DNA of 64,000 nucleotides from Seonamhaeicola sediminis (GCF_004358095.2 NZ_SMZJ02000002.1:310001-374000); one strand, 5' to 3'; positions 45,300 to 55,290 are shown, numbered from the stretch's first letter. The notes: generated from the letters alone by a model not told the origin. Program-made: numbers and translations.

Positions 45300-46571
45300 C
45301 TATAATCTTTTGGTTATAACCTCTTTATCCAAAGTACCTTTTACATCGTAAACAATTGCATTCTCCGCTTTTAGCGAATCTAAATCTAATTTCTTAAACT
45401 CATTATGTGCTACCACATGAACTATAGCATCATACTCTTTAGAAATTTCTTTTATGGTGTTAATTTTATATTCATGATAAACCTCTTCTTCGTTTGCCCA
45501 AGGGTCATAAATATCTACCTCCATATTAAATCCTTTTAAGGCGTAATACACATCAACAGCTTTGGTATTTCTAATATCTGGACAATTTTCCTTAAATGTA
45601 ATACCGAGCATTAATACTTTTGCCTGTTTAATTTGAATATTATTGGTAACCATTAATTTTAAAACTTCGGTTGCAACATATTCGCCCATGCCATCATTTA
45701 AGCGTCTTCCTGCCAAAATAATTTCTGGATGATACCCCACTTCTTGGGCTTTTTGAGCTAGGTAAAAAGGATCTACACCTATACAGTGCCCACCAACCAA
45801 ACCGGGTTTAAATGGTAAAAAATTCCATTTGGTCGCCGCAGCTTCTAATACCTGATGTGTGTCAATGTCTAACTTGTTAAAAATTTTAGCCAATTCATTA
45901 ACAAAAGCAATATTAATATCGCGTTGCGCATTTTCAATAACTTTAGCAGCCTCAGCAACTTTTATACTTGGCGCTAGGTGTGTACCGGCAGTAATTATTG
46001 AACAATATAACTCATCTATCACTTTACCAATATCGGGGGTAGAACCAGAAGTTACTTTCTTAATTTTAGTAACCGTGTGTACCTTGTCACCCGGATTTAT
46101 GCGTTCTGGAGAGTACCCGCAATAAAAATCTATATTAAATTTTAGTCCGCTTACTTTTTCTAATACAGGAACACATTCTTCTTCTGTTGCACCTGGATAA
46201 ACCGTAGATTCGTAAATAACAATGTCATTTGGTTTTAACACTTTACCTACAGTTTCTGAAGCCTTAATTAAAGGGGTTAAAATGGGCCTATTATTATTAT
46301 CTACAGGTGTTGGAACTGTAACTATATACACATTGCAATCGCTAATATCCTGCGATTTATTAGTCGTTAATAATCCTAAACTCTCGTTTATACCTAAAAC
46401 CTCTTTTAGTGCTTCGTTAGAAACCTCTAAAGTTGAGTCATTGCCAGAATTTAGTTCTTTAACACGACTTTCGTTTATATCAAACCCGACAACTGGGTGT
46501 TTTTTTGCAAATTCAACCGCTAATGGTAATCCTACATAACCTAACCCGATTACACCTATTTTATAACTCAT
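45300..46571 (-). CDS. UDP-N-acetylglucosamine/galactosamine dehydrogenase (WbpO/TviB)
   Basis: A 423-residue NAD-dependent nucleotide-sugar dehydrogenase. It has GVIGLGYVGLPLAVEF at 6-21, the YSPERINPGD segment (153-162), and catalytic Cys263 in GGHCIGVDPFYLAQKA. That last string is typical of the TviB/WbpO branch, which oxidises UDP-HexNAc to the uronic acid. The start MSYKIGVIG overlaps the rfbD stop by one base; a longer frame 42 bp upstream is less likely. With the WbpP-like epimerase the product should be UDP-GalNAcA. Confidence 0.93.
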   Translation of the reverse strand: MSYKIGVIGLGYVGLPLAVEFAKKHPVVGFDINESRVKELNSGNDSTLEVSNEALKEVLGINESLGLLTTNKSQDISDCNVYIVTVPTPVDNNNRPILTPLIKASETVGKVLKPNDIVIYESTVYPGATEEECVPVLEKVSGLKFNIDFYCGYSPERINPGDKVHTVTKIKKVTSGSTPDIGKVIDELYCSIITAGTHLAPSIKVAEAAKVIENAQRDINIAFVNELAKIFNKLDIDTHQVLEAAATKWNFLPFKPGLVGGHCIGVDPFYLAQKAQEVGYHPEIILAGRRLNDGMGEYVATEVLKLMVTNNIQIKQAKVLMLGITFKENCPDIRNTKAVDVYYALKGFNMEVDIYDPWANEEEVYHEYKINTIKEISKEYDAIVHVVAHNEFKKLDLDSLKAENAIVYDVKGTLDKEVITKRL

Positions 46572-47425
46572 TATATTAGTTTTTGAAGACACCTTTGTAA
46601 ACTGGTTTCCCAAGGTTTTATACTTATTTGTAGTTCTTTTTTAATCTTTGTCTTATCTAGTACACTAAATTTTGGTCTATTAGCATCTTGAGGGAAATGG
46701 TCGCTTGGTATTGGGGTTAATTTAACATCTACCTTACTTAATTTAAAAATAGATGCAGCAAAATCAAACCAGCTTACAACACCATCATTACTGTAATGAT
46801 AGGTACCATAGTTTACATTTTTAGTTACAATAAAACTCATTATTACCTCTGCTAAATCAGGAGCATAAGTTGGTGTTCCTATTTGATCATTTACCACCTT
46901 TAACTCATCTCTTTCCTTACCCAGTCTTAGCATTGTTTTTACAAAATTGTTACCATGTTCTGAGTAGAGCCAAGAAGTTCTAATAATAAAATAATTTTGC
47001 AATGTCTTGATTATTTCCTGCTCGCCCTTAAGTTTTGATGCGCCATACACACTAATTGGTTTTGTAACATCATTTTCTGTATAACTTTGATTAGTATTAC
47101 CTTGAAACACAAAATCTGTAGACACATGTACCATGGTCACGTTATAATCTTTACATATTTCGGCAAGATTTTTAGCCCCCGTTGCATTTATTAAATATGC
47201 CTTTTCTGTTTCAGATTCAGCTTTATCAACTGCTGTGTATGCGGCACAGTTAATACAAAAAGCTAATGTGTGTGCTTTAAAAAAACTGTCAAGCTGAGTT
47301 TTATTACAAATATCTAAATCTTCATAATCCGTGTAAATAAAATTATACGAATTGTAGTTATTTTCAATATCTTTAATACACGACGCTAATTGTCCATTAC
47401 CTCCTGTTACTAATATGTGTTTCAT
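46571..47425 (-). CDS. rfbD: dTDP-4-dehydrorhamnose reductase
   Basis: The last step of dTDP-L-rhamnose synthesis, reducing the C4 ketone with NAD(P)H. The 284-residue protein has the nucleotide loop TGGNGQLA (7-14), the substrate segment HVSTDFVFQG, catalytic YGASKLKGE (YxxxK) and the IIRTSWLYSEHGNNFVKTM stretch. It overlaps rfbC by 4 bp. Length is normal. Confidence 0.96.
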   Translation of the reverse strand: MKHILVTGGNGQLASCIKDIENNYNSYNFIYTDYEDLDICNKTQLDSFFKAHTLAFCINCAAYTAVDKAESETEKAYLINATGAKNLAEICKDYNVTMVHVSTDFVFQGNTNQSYTENDVTKPISVYGASKLKGEQEIIKTLQNYFIIRTSWLYSEHGNNFVKTMLRLGKERDELKVVNDQIGTPTYAPDLAEVIMSFIVTKNVNYGTYHYSNDGVVSWFDFAASIFKLSKVDVKLTPIPSDHFPQDANRPKFSVLDKTKIKKELQISIKPWETSLQRCLQKLI

Positions 47426-47967
47426 ATTTTAACAGTATTTAGATTGGGTAATTTTTTGTCTTTTTCAGAAATAATTAATTCAGAATCATTCATTAACCAA
47501 TCTATATTCAAACTAACGTCATTATATATGATACCTCCCTCTGATTCTTTATTGTAAAAGTTATCGCATTTGTAGGAAAACTTTGCTTCTTTACTTAAAA
47601 CTAAAAATCCATGAGCAAACCCTCTTGGAATAAATAATTGCTTTTTATTTTCTTCTGTAAGTTCAACAGAAAAATACTCCCCAAAAGTTTTTGAATTTCT
47701 TCTTAAATCTACCGCTACATCAAGAACAGCTCCCTCTATAACTCTGACTAGTTTGGCTTGTGCATACTCTCCTTTTTGATAATGTAACCCTCTTAATACA
47801 CCTCTAGACGATCTAGACTCATTATCTTGAACAAAATTGATGTCAACTCCAGTTAAACTTTTAAATATGTTAAGGTTGAAACTTTCAAAAAAATATCCTC
47901 TATTATCATAAAATATTTGTGGTTCTAAAACAAAACACCCTTTTAATTTAGTTTCTATAGCTATCAT
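47422..47967 (-). CDS. rfbC: dTDP-4-dehydrorhamnose 3,5-epimerase
   Basis: A cupin-fold dimeric enzyme of 181 residues, converting dTDP-4-keto-6-deoxyglucose to its 3,5-epimer. The N-terminal [11 protein letters not shown], the [20 protein letters not shown] strand with the catalytic histidine, and [14 protein letters not shown] are all present. It overlaps the rfbA and rfbD genes by 4 bp on each side. Confidence 0.96.
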   Translation of the reverse strand: MIAIETKLKGCFVLEPQIFYDNRGYFFESFNLNIFKSLTGVDINFVQDNESRSSRGVLRGLHYQKGEYAQAKLVRVIEGAVLDVAVDLRRNSKTFGEYFSVELTEENKKQLFIPRGFAHGFLVLSKEAKFSYKCDNFYNKESEGGIIYNDVSLNIDWLMNDSELIISEKDKKLPNLNTVKI

Positions 47968-48833
47968 TCCTTATTTTTAATTAACCCTAAGAGATTATTG
48001 CCATAACCACTTTTTAATAGTGGCTGTGCCAAGTCTCGAAATTCCTCTTCATTAATATATCCCATTTCAAAGGCTGCCCCTTCTATAGCACCTATTTTCA
48101 AACCTTGCCTCTCTTCTATAACCTCAACAAAATGTGAGGCTTGCATTAGAGATTGAAACGTACCTGTATCTAACCATGCCGTGCCTCTGTCTAAAATACT
48201 TACATGCAATTTGTTTTTCATCAAATACTCCTTATTAACATCAGTAATTTCAAGTTCTCCTCTATCACTTGGCTTCATGTTTTCTGCTATTTCAACTACG
48301 GAATTGTCATAGAAATAAATCCCTGGTACTGCATAATTAGACTTTGGGTTTTTAGGCTTCTCTTCAATTGATATTACTTTTCCTGAATCATTAAACTCTA
48401 CTACCCCGTATCTTTCCGGATCATGAACCCTGTAGGCATAAATAACGCCTCCATCCGGATTATTGTTTGATTGTAATAGTTTTGCTAAACCTGTACCATA
48501 AAAAATATTATCTCCTAAAATCAAAGCCACTTTATCATTTCCAATAAAATTTTTACCTATTATAAATGCTTCGGCTAAACCATTTGGGGCTTCTTGAACA
48601 GCGTATTCAAATTGACAGCCATACTTACGCCCATCACCTAGCAGGTCCTTAAATAGTGGTAAATCTCTTGGAGTTGAAATAATCAAAATCTCTTGAATAC
48701 CTGCATACATTAACGTAGATAATGGATAATATATCATAGGTTTATCATAAATGGGCATTAACTGCTTACTTACTGATAAAGTTAAAGGATGCAATCGTGT
48801 TCCTGAACCACCAGCTAGAATAATTCCTTTCAT
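47964..48833 (-). CDS. rfbA: Glucose-1-phosphate thymidylyltransferase
   Basis: It makes dTDP-glucose from dTTP and glucose-1-phosphate. The 289-residue enzyme has [11 protein letters not shown] (8-18), [29 protein letters not shown] and the long-form C-terminal helices. This matches RmlA of the tetrameric, allosterically inhibited type (inhibition by dTDP-rhamnose is known for the family). Confidence 0.97.
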   Translation of the reverse strand: MKGIILAGGSGTRLHPLTLSVSKQLMPIYDKPMIYYPLSTLMYAGIQEILIISTPRDLPLFKDLLGDGRKYGCQFEYAVQEAPNGLAEAFIIGKNFIGNDKVALILGDNIFYGTGLAKLLQSNNNPDGGVIYAYRVHDPERYGVVEFNDSGKVISIEEKPKNPKSNYAVPGIYFYDNSVVEIAENMKPSDRGELEITDVNKEYLMKNKLHVSILDRGTAWLDTGTFQSLMQASHFVEVIEERQGLKIGAIEGAAFEMGYINEEEFRDLAQPLLKSGYGNNLLGLIKNKE

Positions 48834-49877
48834 TTAAATATATTGTTTTTTGTAATAGTTTTGATATTCTCCACTTGTTACATTATCCAACCAATCTTTA
48901 TTATTTAAATACCAATCTATTGTAACTTTAAGACCTTCTTCAAAAGTAACAGATGGTTTCCACCCTAATTCTTTATTTATCTTAGAAGCATCTATAGCAT
49001 ATCTTAAATCATGCCCTGGCCGATCTTTTACATAGGTTATTAGTTTTTCCGAAGTACCAACGGGCCTTCCTAACCTTTTATCCATTTGATTACATAAGGT
49101 CTTGACCAAATCAATATTTTTCCATTCGTTAAACCCACCAATATTATAAGTTTCAGTATTTTCTCCTTTGTGAAAAACTAAATCTATAGCCAACGCATGG
49201 TCTTTAACATACAACCAATCTCTAGTATAATTTCCATTACCATAAACAGGTAATGGTTTATTGTTTATTATGTTATTTATAAACAAAGGAATTAATTTTT
49301 CAGGGAATTGATTTTGACCATAATTATTCGAACAATTTGTTATTACATATGGTATTCCATAAGTCTCCCCATAAGCTCTAACAAAATGATCTGAACTTGC
49401 TTTTGATGCCGAATATGGTGAATTAGGGTCGTACGCTGTAACTTCTGTAAACAATCCTTTCTCACCTAATGTGCCATAAACTTCATCAGTGCTAATATGA
49501 TAAAATAACTTATCTTGTAATAAGTCCTTCCAACACTCCTTAAAAGCATTTAATAAGTTTATAGTACCTATGACATTTGTTTGGACAAATGTCATAGGGT
49601 CCTTAATGGATCTATCCACATGTGATTCAGCAGCTAAATGAATAACCGCATCAAATTTATGCTTATGAAATAATTCTTTGATAAATTTATCATCGCAAAT
49701 ATCTCCCTTTATAAAATGATAGTTAGTTTCCTCCTCAATATCTTTTAAATTCTCCAAATTTCCTGCATATGTCAATGCATCTAAATTAAATATCTTATAA
49801 TCACGATATTTTTTAACAAAGAGTCTTACTACGTGAGACCCTATAAAACCCGCTCCTCCTGTTACTAAAATTGTCAT
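48834..49877 (-). CDS. rfbB: dTDP-glucose 4,6-dehydratase
   Basis: A 347-residue dehydratase producing dTDP-4-keto-6-deoxyglucose. The NAD loop TGGAGFIGSH (6-15), the catalytic HISTDEVYGTLG segment and YSASKASSDH (YxxxK) agree with the family. The C-terminal DRPGHDLRYAIDASKINKELGW is also conserved. It abuts rfbA without a gap and is the first of the rhamnose genes after the chain-length gene. Confidence 0.97.
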   Translation of the reverse strand: MTILVTGGAGFIGSHVVRLFVKKYRDYKIFNLDALTYAGNLENLKDIEEETNYHFIKGDICDDKFIKELFHKHKFDAVIHLAAESHVDRSIKDPMTFVQTNVIGTINLLNAFKECWKDLLQDKLFYHISTDEVYGTLGEKGLFTEVTAYDPNSPYSASKASSDHFVRAYGETYGIPYVITNCSNNYGQNQFPEKLIPLFINNIINNKPLPVYGNGNYTRDWLYVKDHALAIDLVFHKGENTETYNIGGFNEWKNIDLVKTLCNQMDKRLGRPVGTSEKLITYVKDRPGHDLRYAIDASKINKELGWKPSVTFEEGLKVTIDWYLNNKDWLDNVTSGEYQNYYKKQYI

Positions 49878-49880
49878 TTA

Positions 49881-50945
49881 TTAAATTTTGTCTTTATATC
49901 TTTCTAAGAATTTAATAAAGGTAAACCCAATAAGAACCATAAAAGTTAATAGCTCAAAAATAATGGTATAGTATATTTTAGGACTTACAGATTTACCTAA
50001 TAGCTTTTTGGTATTATCAACACTACCACTGTCTTGCTTGCTAGAAATAACCTCAACAATATACTTTTTGTCTTCTATTTCCCGTTCCAAATCAACAATT
50101 TCTCGCTGTAATTCCAAATCACTTTTGTATAATTCAAATTCCCTTGTTTTATTTACATCATCAGCATTCTTGATTGTTACACTTGTTTGAGAAGACCCAT
50201 CTTCTTGATCTCTCATTTCAAGAACCCGCTTATATGTACTCTGCAAAGAATCTGATTTTACCAGAGCCTCTTTAAGTGATGACATTCTATTTAGTAGCTC
50301 TAACGTATCCTTTTGCTGCTCTCTTACAAAGTATTTATTTGTATTTACATTATCAACTATTCTATCAAACACATTATTAAAATTATTTCTTTCTTTAGAT
50401 TTAATTCTAATTTGTTGCAAAGAATGATTGTAATCATTTTCATTTTCTAAGTATGTTTTATATTCAATAGTAGAAGCCAAAATAGAATCTAAGCCTTTTA
50501 AATACTCATCGTATCTTTCTAATTTTTCATTTTCACTAATAGCAGACTCCATCTCAAAGGACAAAATAGATGCAGCATCTAAAGAATCAATACTTAAAAC
50601 TTTTGAAAGTGTAGTTATATCTCCTTCATTTACTAATTCATTATAATAATTAATAGAGTTAAATAGGTCTTCACCTGTTTTGTAATTTTGTTTGATAGTT
50701 ATGTTTGATTTATAAACTGGTTCCGATTTTGATTCTACTATAAACCCCAGTACAATTCCTAAAACACCGGCAATAACAAACTTTAAAAAATGTTTCTTTA
50801 CAAAAAATACCAACCAAACAAAAGCTAAAAACAACTTGTTGAAAATGTTTCCTGTAAACTTAAAAAGTTTATCAAACATATTACCAATCATTTTAAACAA
50901 CTGCCCTAAATCTACTTCTTCAGATTGTTGAGAATCTTTACTCAT
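49881..50945 (-). CDS. Wzz-like chain-length determinant
   Basis: The 354-residue protein has two transmembrane helices, about 57-73 (FLKFVIAGVLGIVLGFI) and 328-346 (YYTIIFELLTFMVLIGFTF). They enclose a long, coiled-coil-rich periplasmic region. This topology is the polysaccharide co-polymerase (Wzz) design that sets O-antigen length. It lacks the cytoplasmic tyrosine kinase of Wzc, arguing for O-antigen rather than capsule. The first 50 residues are unusually long and amphipathic. It precedes rfbB by 3 bp. Confidence 0.85.
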   Translation of the reverse strand: MSKDSQQSEEVDLGQLFKMIGNMFDKLFKFTGNIFNKLFLAFVWLVFFVKKHFLKFVIAGVLGIVLGFIVESKSEPVYKSNITIKQNYKTGEDLFNSINYYNELVNEGDITTLSKVLSIDSLDAASILSFEMESAISENEKLERYDEYLKGLDSILASTIEYKTYLENENDYNHSLQQIRIKSKERNNFNNVFDRIVDNVNTNKYFVREQQKDTLELLNRMSSLKEALVKSDSLQSTYKRVLEMRDQEDGSSQTSVTIKNADDVNKTREFELYKSDLELQREIVDLEREIEDKKYIVEVISSKQDSGSVDNTKKLLGKSVSPKIYYTIIFELLTFMVLIGFTFIKFLERYKDKI

Positions 50946-50957
50946 AATTATATTGTG

Positions 50958-52646
50958 TTAGTTTAATATTTGTTCTAAAATTGTTCTTGTTATTAAATAG
51001 GTTGGTTTCACCCCTGTGGTTCCTAAACCACCTGAAGCCAATGTTGCTCCTGTTTCTAATGGATTATCACTGGCATAATAAGCGTATCTTACTTTTACAT
51101 CTGAGCTTATACTTCCTCTTACCTTTGAGGCTGCTTGAATGGCTTTTTGGTAATGCGCTCCCTCCATTTCTAAACCAATAACCTGCCATGTGGAATTATA
51201 AAAGAATTTTAAAATATCCTTATTTTGAAGTGAAGTGCCTAAAACCGTAACCATGGTACCTTCATAAACATCAATGCCTTGTCCTTCTAAATCTTCTTTT
51301 TTAAGTTCATTTTTAAAAGGATAATTATCTGCGGTTCCTTCAAAAATATGAGCCGATGGAATCATAATATCGCCTTTACCACCTTCTAAAATACCTGCTT
51401 TACCCATTATTGAAACCGATTCTACATTCAAATGAATATTTTCTTTTTTCTTTTTGTATGGTTTTAAAAGCTCATCAATGGTTTCATAAGCCTGTTCACC
51501 AAAAGCATAATCCATTACTAATATAACAGGTTTCTTTTCTTTTAAAAGCTCATTATTAGTTTTTATATCAACTTTTGATACCTCTATTTTACTCGTATCA
51601 AAAATTTGTACATCTATATTAGTACCAGACAAATCCTTTATATAGGTCATTCCATTTCGCAACGCTTCAGTATTCACTTTATTGCGTAAAACTTCATTTT
51701 CCTTTTTACTTAAGGATTCGTATGTCTTAAAAACATCTATTATAGAAGCTGATGTTTTTAATATTAAAGGCGCAAAAATGGTATTCATAACACTGTGCAT
51801 ATTAGCACTTATTATATGAATGGGGCGTTCCATTAAATTATTTTTAAACAAAATATCCTTAATGTTATTAGCCCAAATTTCACCGTGTATATGATGCCCT
51901 ATGCGTTCTCTTAACACAGGGCTAAACGTTATAGTTCTCTTGTTATCATTAACCTGTTCCTCAATAGCTAATTTTCCTAACCAATACACAATATGAAGTA
52001 ATCTTTCTGGTTGTTTGGCTGTTGAAAACTCATTATATACCTCTTTTATTTCATTAAAGGTACGTCCTAAAATATAGGCAACGTGTGTAATGGCTACTTC
52101 CCTTTCTTCGTTTGTTAACTTTTTTTTAGAGAGAACTGCTTTTTCTAATTTTACCCAATCTCTGGTAGTAAGGCCTTCATCGTTTATTAAAACTCGGTTA
52201 CTTATTTTATGGGATTCTATAAAAAGGAAGGTTAAATGCGTTAGAATATCGTAAATCTCAGAACGTCCTCTGGTTATTTCAATATTCATTTGTTCACTAT
52301 CAATTCTGTAGCAATTTCTACGTCTTTTTTCGGGGATGATGGGTTTAAAATGTGAATTGGCATAACCTTCATCGCTAGTGAGATTAATATAAGTACACTC
52401 TTCTATACCTTCAGGAAGTCTATCTATAACATAGAGTAATCCTTCTAATTCGGCTTTTTCTTCACCAATAGACCCATAAATCTCAGGCCTTAAAAGTAGT
52501 AGTGAATTCCGAAGCATTTCACCTGAAATACCCATGGGCTTATAGAAGCCACGAATAAACAAATGCCGCATGGTAATATACATCCTTTCGATAGCATTCG
52601 AACTCTCTTGAGCTCGTGTTCTTTCGTGATGTTTTTTATTACTCAT
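50958..52646 (-). CDS. DUF6909-type protein with nucleosidase-like C-terminal domain
   Basis: A 562-residue cytoplasmic protein with no signal peptide. The N-terminal half is helical (RMYITMRHLFIRGFYKPMGISGE). The C-terminal half contains GKAGILEGGKGDIMIPSA (about 414-431) and IGLEMEGAHYQKA (about 490-502). These echo the glycine loop and the M-E-G purine/ribose-binding motif of nucleoside phosphorylases and AMP nucleosidases. I recall the family as DUF6909, function unknown. The start at MSNKKHHERTR is supported by a promoter box just upstream that an earlier start would overlap. It heads the polysaccharide operon, 12 bp before the wzz-like gene. Confidence 0.75.
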   Translation of the reverse strand: MSNKKHHERTRAQESSNAIERMYITMRHLFIRGFYKPMGISGEMLRNSLLLLRPEIYGSIGEEKAELEGLLYVIDRLPEGIEECTYINLTSDEGYANSHFKPIIPEKRRRNCYRIDSEQMNIEITRGRSEIYDILTHLTFLFIESHKISNRVLINDEGLTTRDWVKLEKAVLSKKKLTNEEREVAITHVAYILGRTFNEIKEVYNEFSTAKQPERLLHIVYWLGKLAIEEQVNDNKRTITFSPVLRERIGHHIHGEIWANNIKDILFKNNLMERPIHIISANMHSVMNTIFAPLILKTSASIIDVFKTYESLSKKENEVLRNKVNTEALRNGMTYIKDLSGTNIDVQIFDTSKIEVSKVDIKTNNELLKEKKPVILVMDYAFGEQAYETIDELLKPYKKKKENIHLNVESVSIMGKAGILEGGKGDIMIPSAHIFEGTADNYPFKNELKKEDLEGQGIDVYEGTMVTVLGTSLQNKDILKFFYNSTWQVIGLEMEGAHYQKAIQAASKVRGSISSDVKVRYAYYASDNPLETGATLASGGLGTTGVKPTYLITRTILEQILN

Positions 52647-52664
52647 TAGCGTTTTTTTCAGTGC

Positions 52665-52672
52665 CAAAAGTA
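52665..52672 (-). promoter_or_regulatory. Promoter -7 box at the head of the polysaccharide operon
   Basis: TACTTTTG on the minus strand, 19 bp before the DUF6909 start. A TTG exists upstream at a slightly long spacing (24 nt). This may drive the long transcript from DUF6909 to ugd. The remaining 52673-52816 gap holds nothing else that I recognise. Confidence 0.45.
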
Positions 52673-52816
52673 CATTATTTTTTTCATTTAAAAATTCAAG
52701 AATACTAAATGAAAAAATTTATATACTAACAAAGTGGTTCCTGAAGTAAAACTATATTTATATGTTTTTTTAAAACAAAAATTTGGTTTTTAAAGAAGAA
52801 AGATAATACTATATGT

Positions 52817-54310
52817 TTAATACGTGTACGGAAAATCCTCAACAATTTTCCTGTCGTTTGAAAGCCTAGGAAGCTTATTTTGCCCACCTAATTTACCAAT
52901 TGATTTCATGTAGTTTTTAAAACCATCTTTCTTTACTCTAGTAATTTTTAGTGCTTGAAGCACCTTGCCTTCTATTAGATCAAAATAATATACATTTTGT
53001 TTTTGAAGCGATATATCAACTTTTTTGGCAAAAGCCAAAATATCTTCAGGTTCCTTTTCAAACTCAATGAACCATTCGTGATAAGGTAATCCTTCTTCTG
53101 GATTAATTTGAGGTGCCACCGTAAATTCTGTTACACTTACATCTGTATTTGCCGTTGCTTCTTGTATAGCCTGTTCAACTTCCTTACCAATTACATGTTC
53201 TCCAAAGGCAGAAATAAAATGCTTTATGCGCCCCGAAACAATAACACGATATGGTTTTGTTGATGTAAACTCTACCGTATCACCAATATTATAAGCCCAA
53301 AGTCCGGCATTTGTTGAAATTATCATCACGTAATTAACGCCAACCTTAACATCTTTAATAGTGATTCGTTTTGGGTTTTCATTAAAAAACTCATCGGCTT
53401 TAATAAACTCATAAAAAATACCAGAGTTTAATTGAAGTAACATGCCTTTTTTGTTTTGTTTATCTTGAAATGCAAAAAAACCTTCACTGGCAGGGTATAA
53501 TTCAATACTATCAACTTTGCGCCCTATCAAACTTTCAAACTTAGACCGATACGGCTCATAATTTACACCCCCAAATATGAATAAATTGAAATTCTTGAAA
53601 GTATCTCCAACAGGTTTTCCTGTTTTTTGAACTAACTTTTCAAAATACATTTGAACCCAAGAGGGTATCCCAGAAATTATGGTCATATTTTCTGGTAAGG
53701 TTTCATTAACTATGGCATCTACTTTGGCTTCCCAATCTTCAATACAATTGGTTTCCCATGAGGGCAATCTATTTTTTTGAAGATATTTAGGTACATAATG
53801 TGCCACAATGCCTGAAAGTCGGCCAAGTTTTATCCCATTTTTTTCATTTAAAATAGGGCTCCCTTGAAGAAAAATCATTTTACCATCTACAAATTTGGTA
53901 TTTCCTGTTTCATGAATGTACATTAAAATGGCATTCCTAGCAGCCTTTACATGACTGGGCATACTTGCTTTTGTAATGGGAATGTATTTAGCACCTGAAG
54001 TAGTACCAGATGTTTTAGCAAAATAAAGTGGTTTTCCTGTCCAAAGAATATTCTCTTCACCTGCAACTACCTTTTCTATATAAGGCTTCAATGCTTCATA
54101 ATCACGTATAGGAACTCGCTTTACAAAATCTTCATGCGAATTAATACTTACAAAATCATGGTCTTTACCAAATTGGGTGCTAGTTGCTCTAGAAATTAAT
54201 TCCTGGAAAACTTTCTCCTGAGTTTCAATCGGGCTTTTGGCCCACTTTGCAATGCTTTTATAAACACGTTTAGCAAATGGTTTTGCTAGAGCAGATTTTA
54301 TTGATAACAT
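52817..54310 (-). CDS. GH3-family adenylate-forming enzyme
   Basis: A 497-residue member of the GH3 auxin-responsive-promoter family, whose plant relatives (such as JAR1) conjugate carboxylic acids to amino acids through an acyl-adenylate. The ATP loop is FAKTSGTTSGAKYIP (about 107-121). Later motifs are LYPASEGFFAFQ and IISTNAGLWAYNIGDTVEF. Bacterial members have no assigned substrate. It begins one base within the M23 peptidase stop codon, so both are made from one transcript. Confidence 0.88.
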   Translation of the reverse strand: MLSIKSALAKPFAKRVYKSIAKWAKSPIETQEKVFQELISRATSTQFGKDHDFVSINSHEDFVKRVPIRDYEALKPYIEKVVAGEENILWTGKPLYFAKTSGTTSGAKYIPITKASMPSHVKAARNAILMYIHETGNTKFVDGKMIFLQGSPILNEKNGIKLGRLSGIVAHYVPKYLQKNRLPSWETNCIEDWEAKVDAIVNETLPENMTIISGIPSWVQMYFEKLVQKTGKPVGDTFKNFNLFIFGGVNYEPYRSKFESLIGRKVDSIELYPASEGFFAFQDKQNKKGMLLQLNSGIFYEFIKADEFFNENPKRITIKDVKVGVNYVMIISTNAGLWAYNIGDTVEFTSTKPYRVIVSGRIKHFISAFGEHVIGKEVEQAIQEATANTDVSVTEFTVAPQINPEEGLPYHEWFIEFEKEPEDILAFAKKVDISLQKQNVYYFDLIEGKVLQALKITRVKKDGFKNYMKSIGKLGGQNKLPRLSNDRKIVEDFPYTY

Positions 54311-55176
54311 TATTTAAAATCTATAAAATTTGTTGGATTGATAGGATACCCATCATTCCAAAGTTCAAAATGTAAATGAGGACCTGTTGAGAGTTCTCCG
54401 GTATTTCCTGCTGTAGCGATAACCTCTCCAGCTTTTACCAAGTCGCCTTGCGATTTTGTTAACGAGGCATTATGCTTATAAACCGAAATAAGTCCGTAAC
54501 TGTGTTCTAAAATAATCACATAACCTGTAGCTACAGTCCACTCAGAGAAAATTACAACACCATCGGCAGTTGCTTTTACAGGCGTGTCCTTTGGAACAAC
54601 AATATCAACTGCATAATGTTTCTCTTCAAGGTTATAGTCTTCACTAATAGTACCATTCACAGGTGGAAATAACACAAAATTAGTTGCTGTTGTAGCTAGC
54701 TCAAATAGGTTATATTTATCTTCTTTATCTACCTTTTCTCTTAAAATAGAATCTTCTGCTGTAGGAGCTAAATCTACTTCACTAGCTTCTATTTTAACCG
54801 CTTCAATAATAGAATCTTTATTAAAATCAGAAGCACTTACATCTCCTTTTAACACTTTTTTTATGGAACCATAATATAATTCATTCATTGCAATAACACG
54901 CTGTAACGAATCTGTTTTAAAACTAAGTTCTGTTGCCTTATTCTTTAAGGCTGTTGAAGAATATCCGGGAATGTATTCTCTTAATGGCGTAAATGCAATT
55001 ATAAGATAGGTGATAGTTATAAGAAATAAAGCTGATAAAGACCCAAAAACAAAAACGTTTAGTCTTGTTAATTTAAAGGATAAACGTTCTTCAAAGGTAA
55101 GTTCATTAAGTATAACAAGTCTATACTTATCAAGTAGTTTCCTTTTTATTTTTTTTGGTTCCTTTTTTCTTTTCAT
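54310..55176 (-). CDS. M23 (LytM-type) peptidase
   Basis: A 288-residue membrane-anchored protein. It has a basic N-terminus, one transmembrane helix (about 46-68), a coiled stretch, and a C-terminal metallopeptidase domain. Zinc and catalytic residues occur as H-Y-A-V-D, Y-K-H-N and H-L-H-F-E, so it should be active on peptidoglycan cross-links. I chose the second ATG (MKRKKEPKK) because a -7 promoter box lies just upstream and would overlap an earlier start. It is followed by the GH3 gene. Confidence 0.9.
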   Translation of the reverse strand: MKRKKEPKKIKRKLLDKYRLVILNELTFEERLSFKLTRLNVFVFGSLSALFLITITYLIIAFTPLREYIPGYSSTALKNKATELSFKTDSLQRVIAMNELYYGSIKKVLKGDVSASDFNKDSIIEAVKIEASEVDLAPTAEDSILREKVDKEDKYNLFELATTATNFVLFPPVNGTISEDYNLEEKHYAVDIVVPKDTPVKATADGVVIFSEWTVATGYVIILEHSYGLISVYKHNASLTKSQGDLVKAGEVIATAGNTGELSTGPHLHFELWNDGYPINPTNFIDFK

Positions 55177-55182
55177 TGAAAG

Positions 55183-55190
55183 CAAAAATA
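55183..55190 (-). promoter_or_regulatory. Promoter -7 box of the M23 peptidase gene
   Basis: TATTTTTG on the minus strand ends only 6 bp before the chosen ATG, so the transcript would be leaderless or nearly so. No TTG at standard spacing. Confidence 0.4.
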
Positions 55191-55264
55191 AAGAAATTTA
55201 TGGCAAGACTTATTTTGTAAATGCTAAAGTTATACTTTAAACGATATTATTAAACTATAATTAT

Positions 55265-55272
55265 TAACTTTG
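55265..55272 (+). promoter_or_regulatory. Promoter -7 box of tatA
   Basis: TAACTTTG matches TAnnTTTG, 18 bp before the tatA ATG. No clear TTG upstream. Confidence 0.45.
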
Positions 55273-55290
55273 TCTTTTAAATTGAATATT

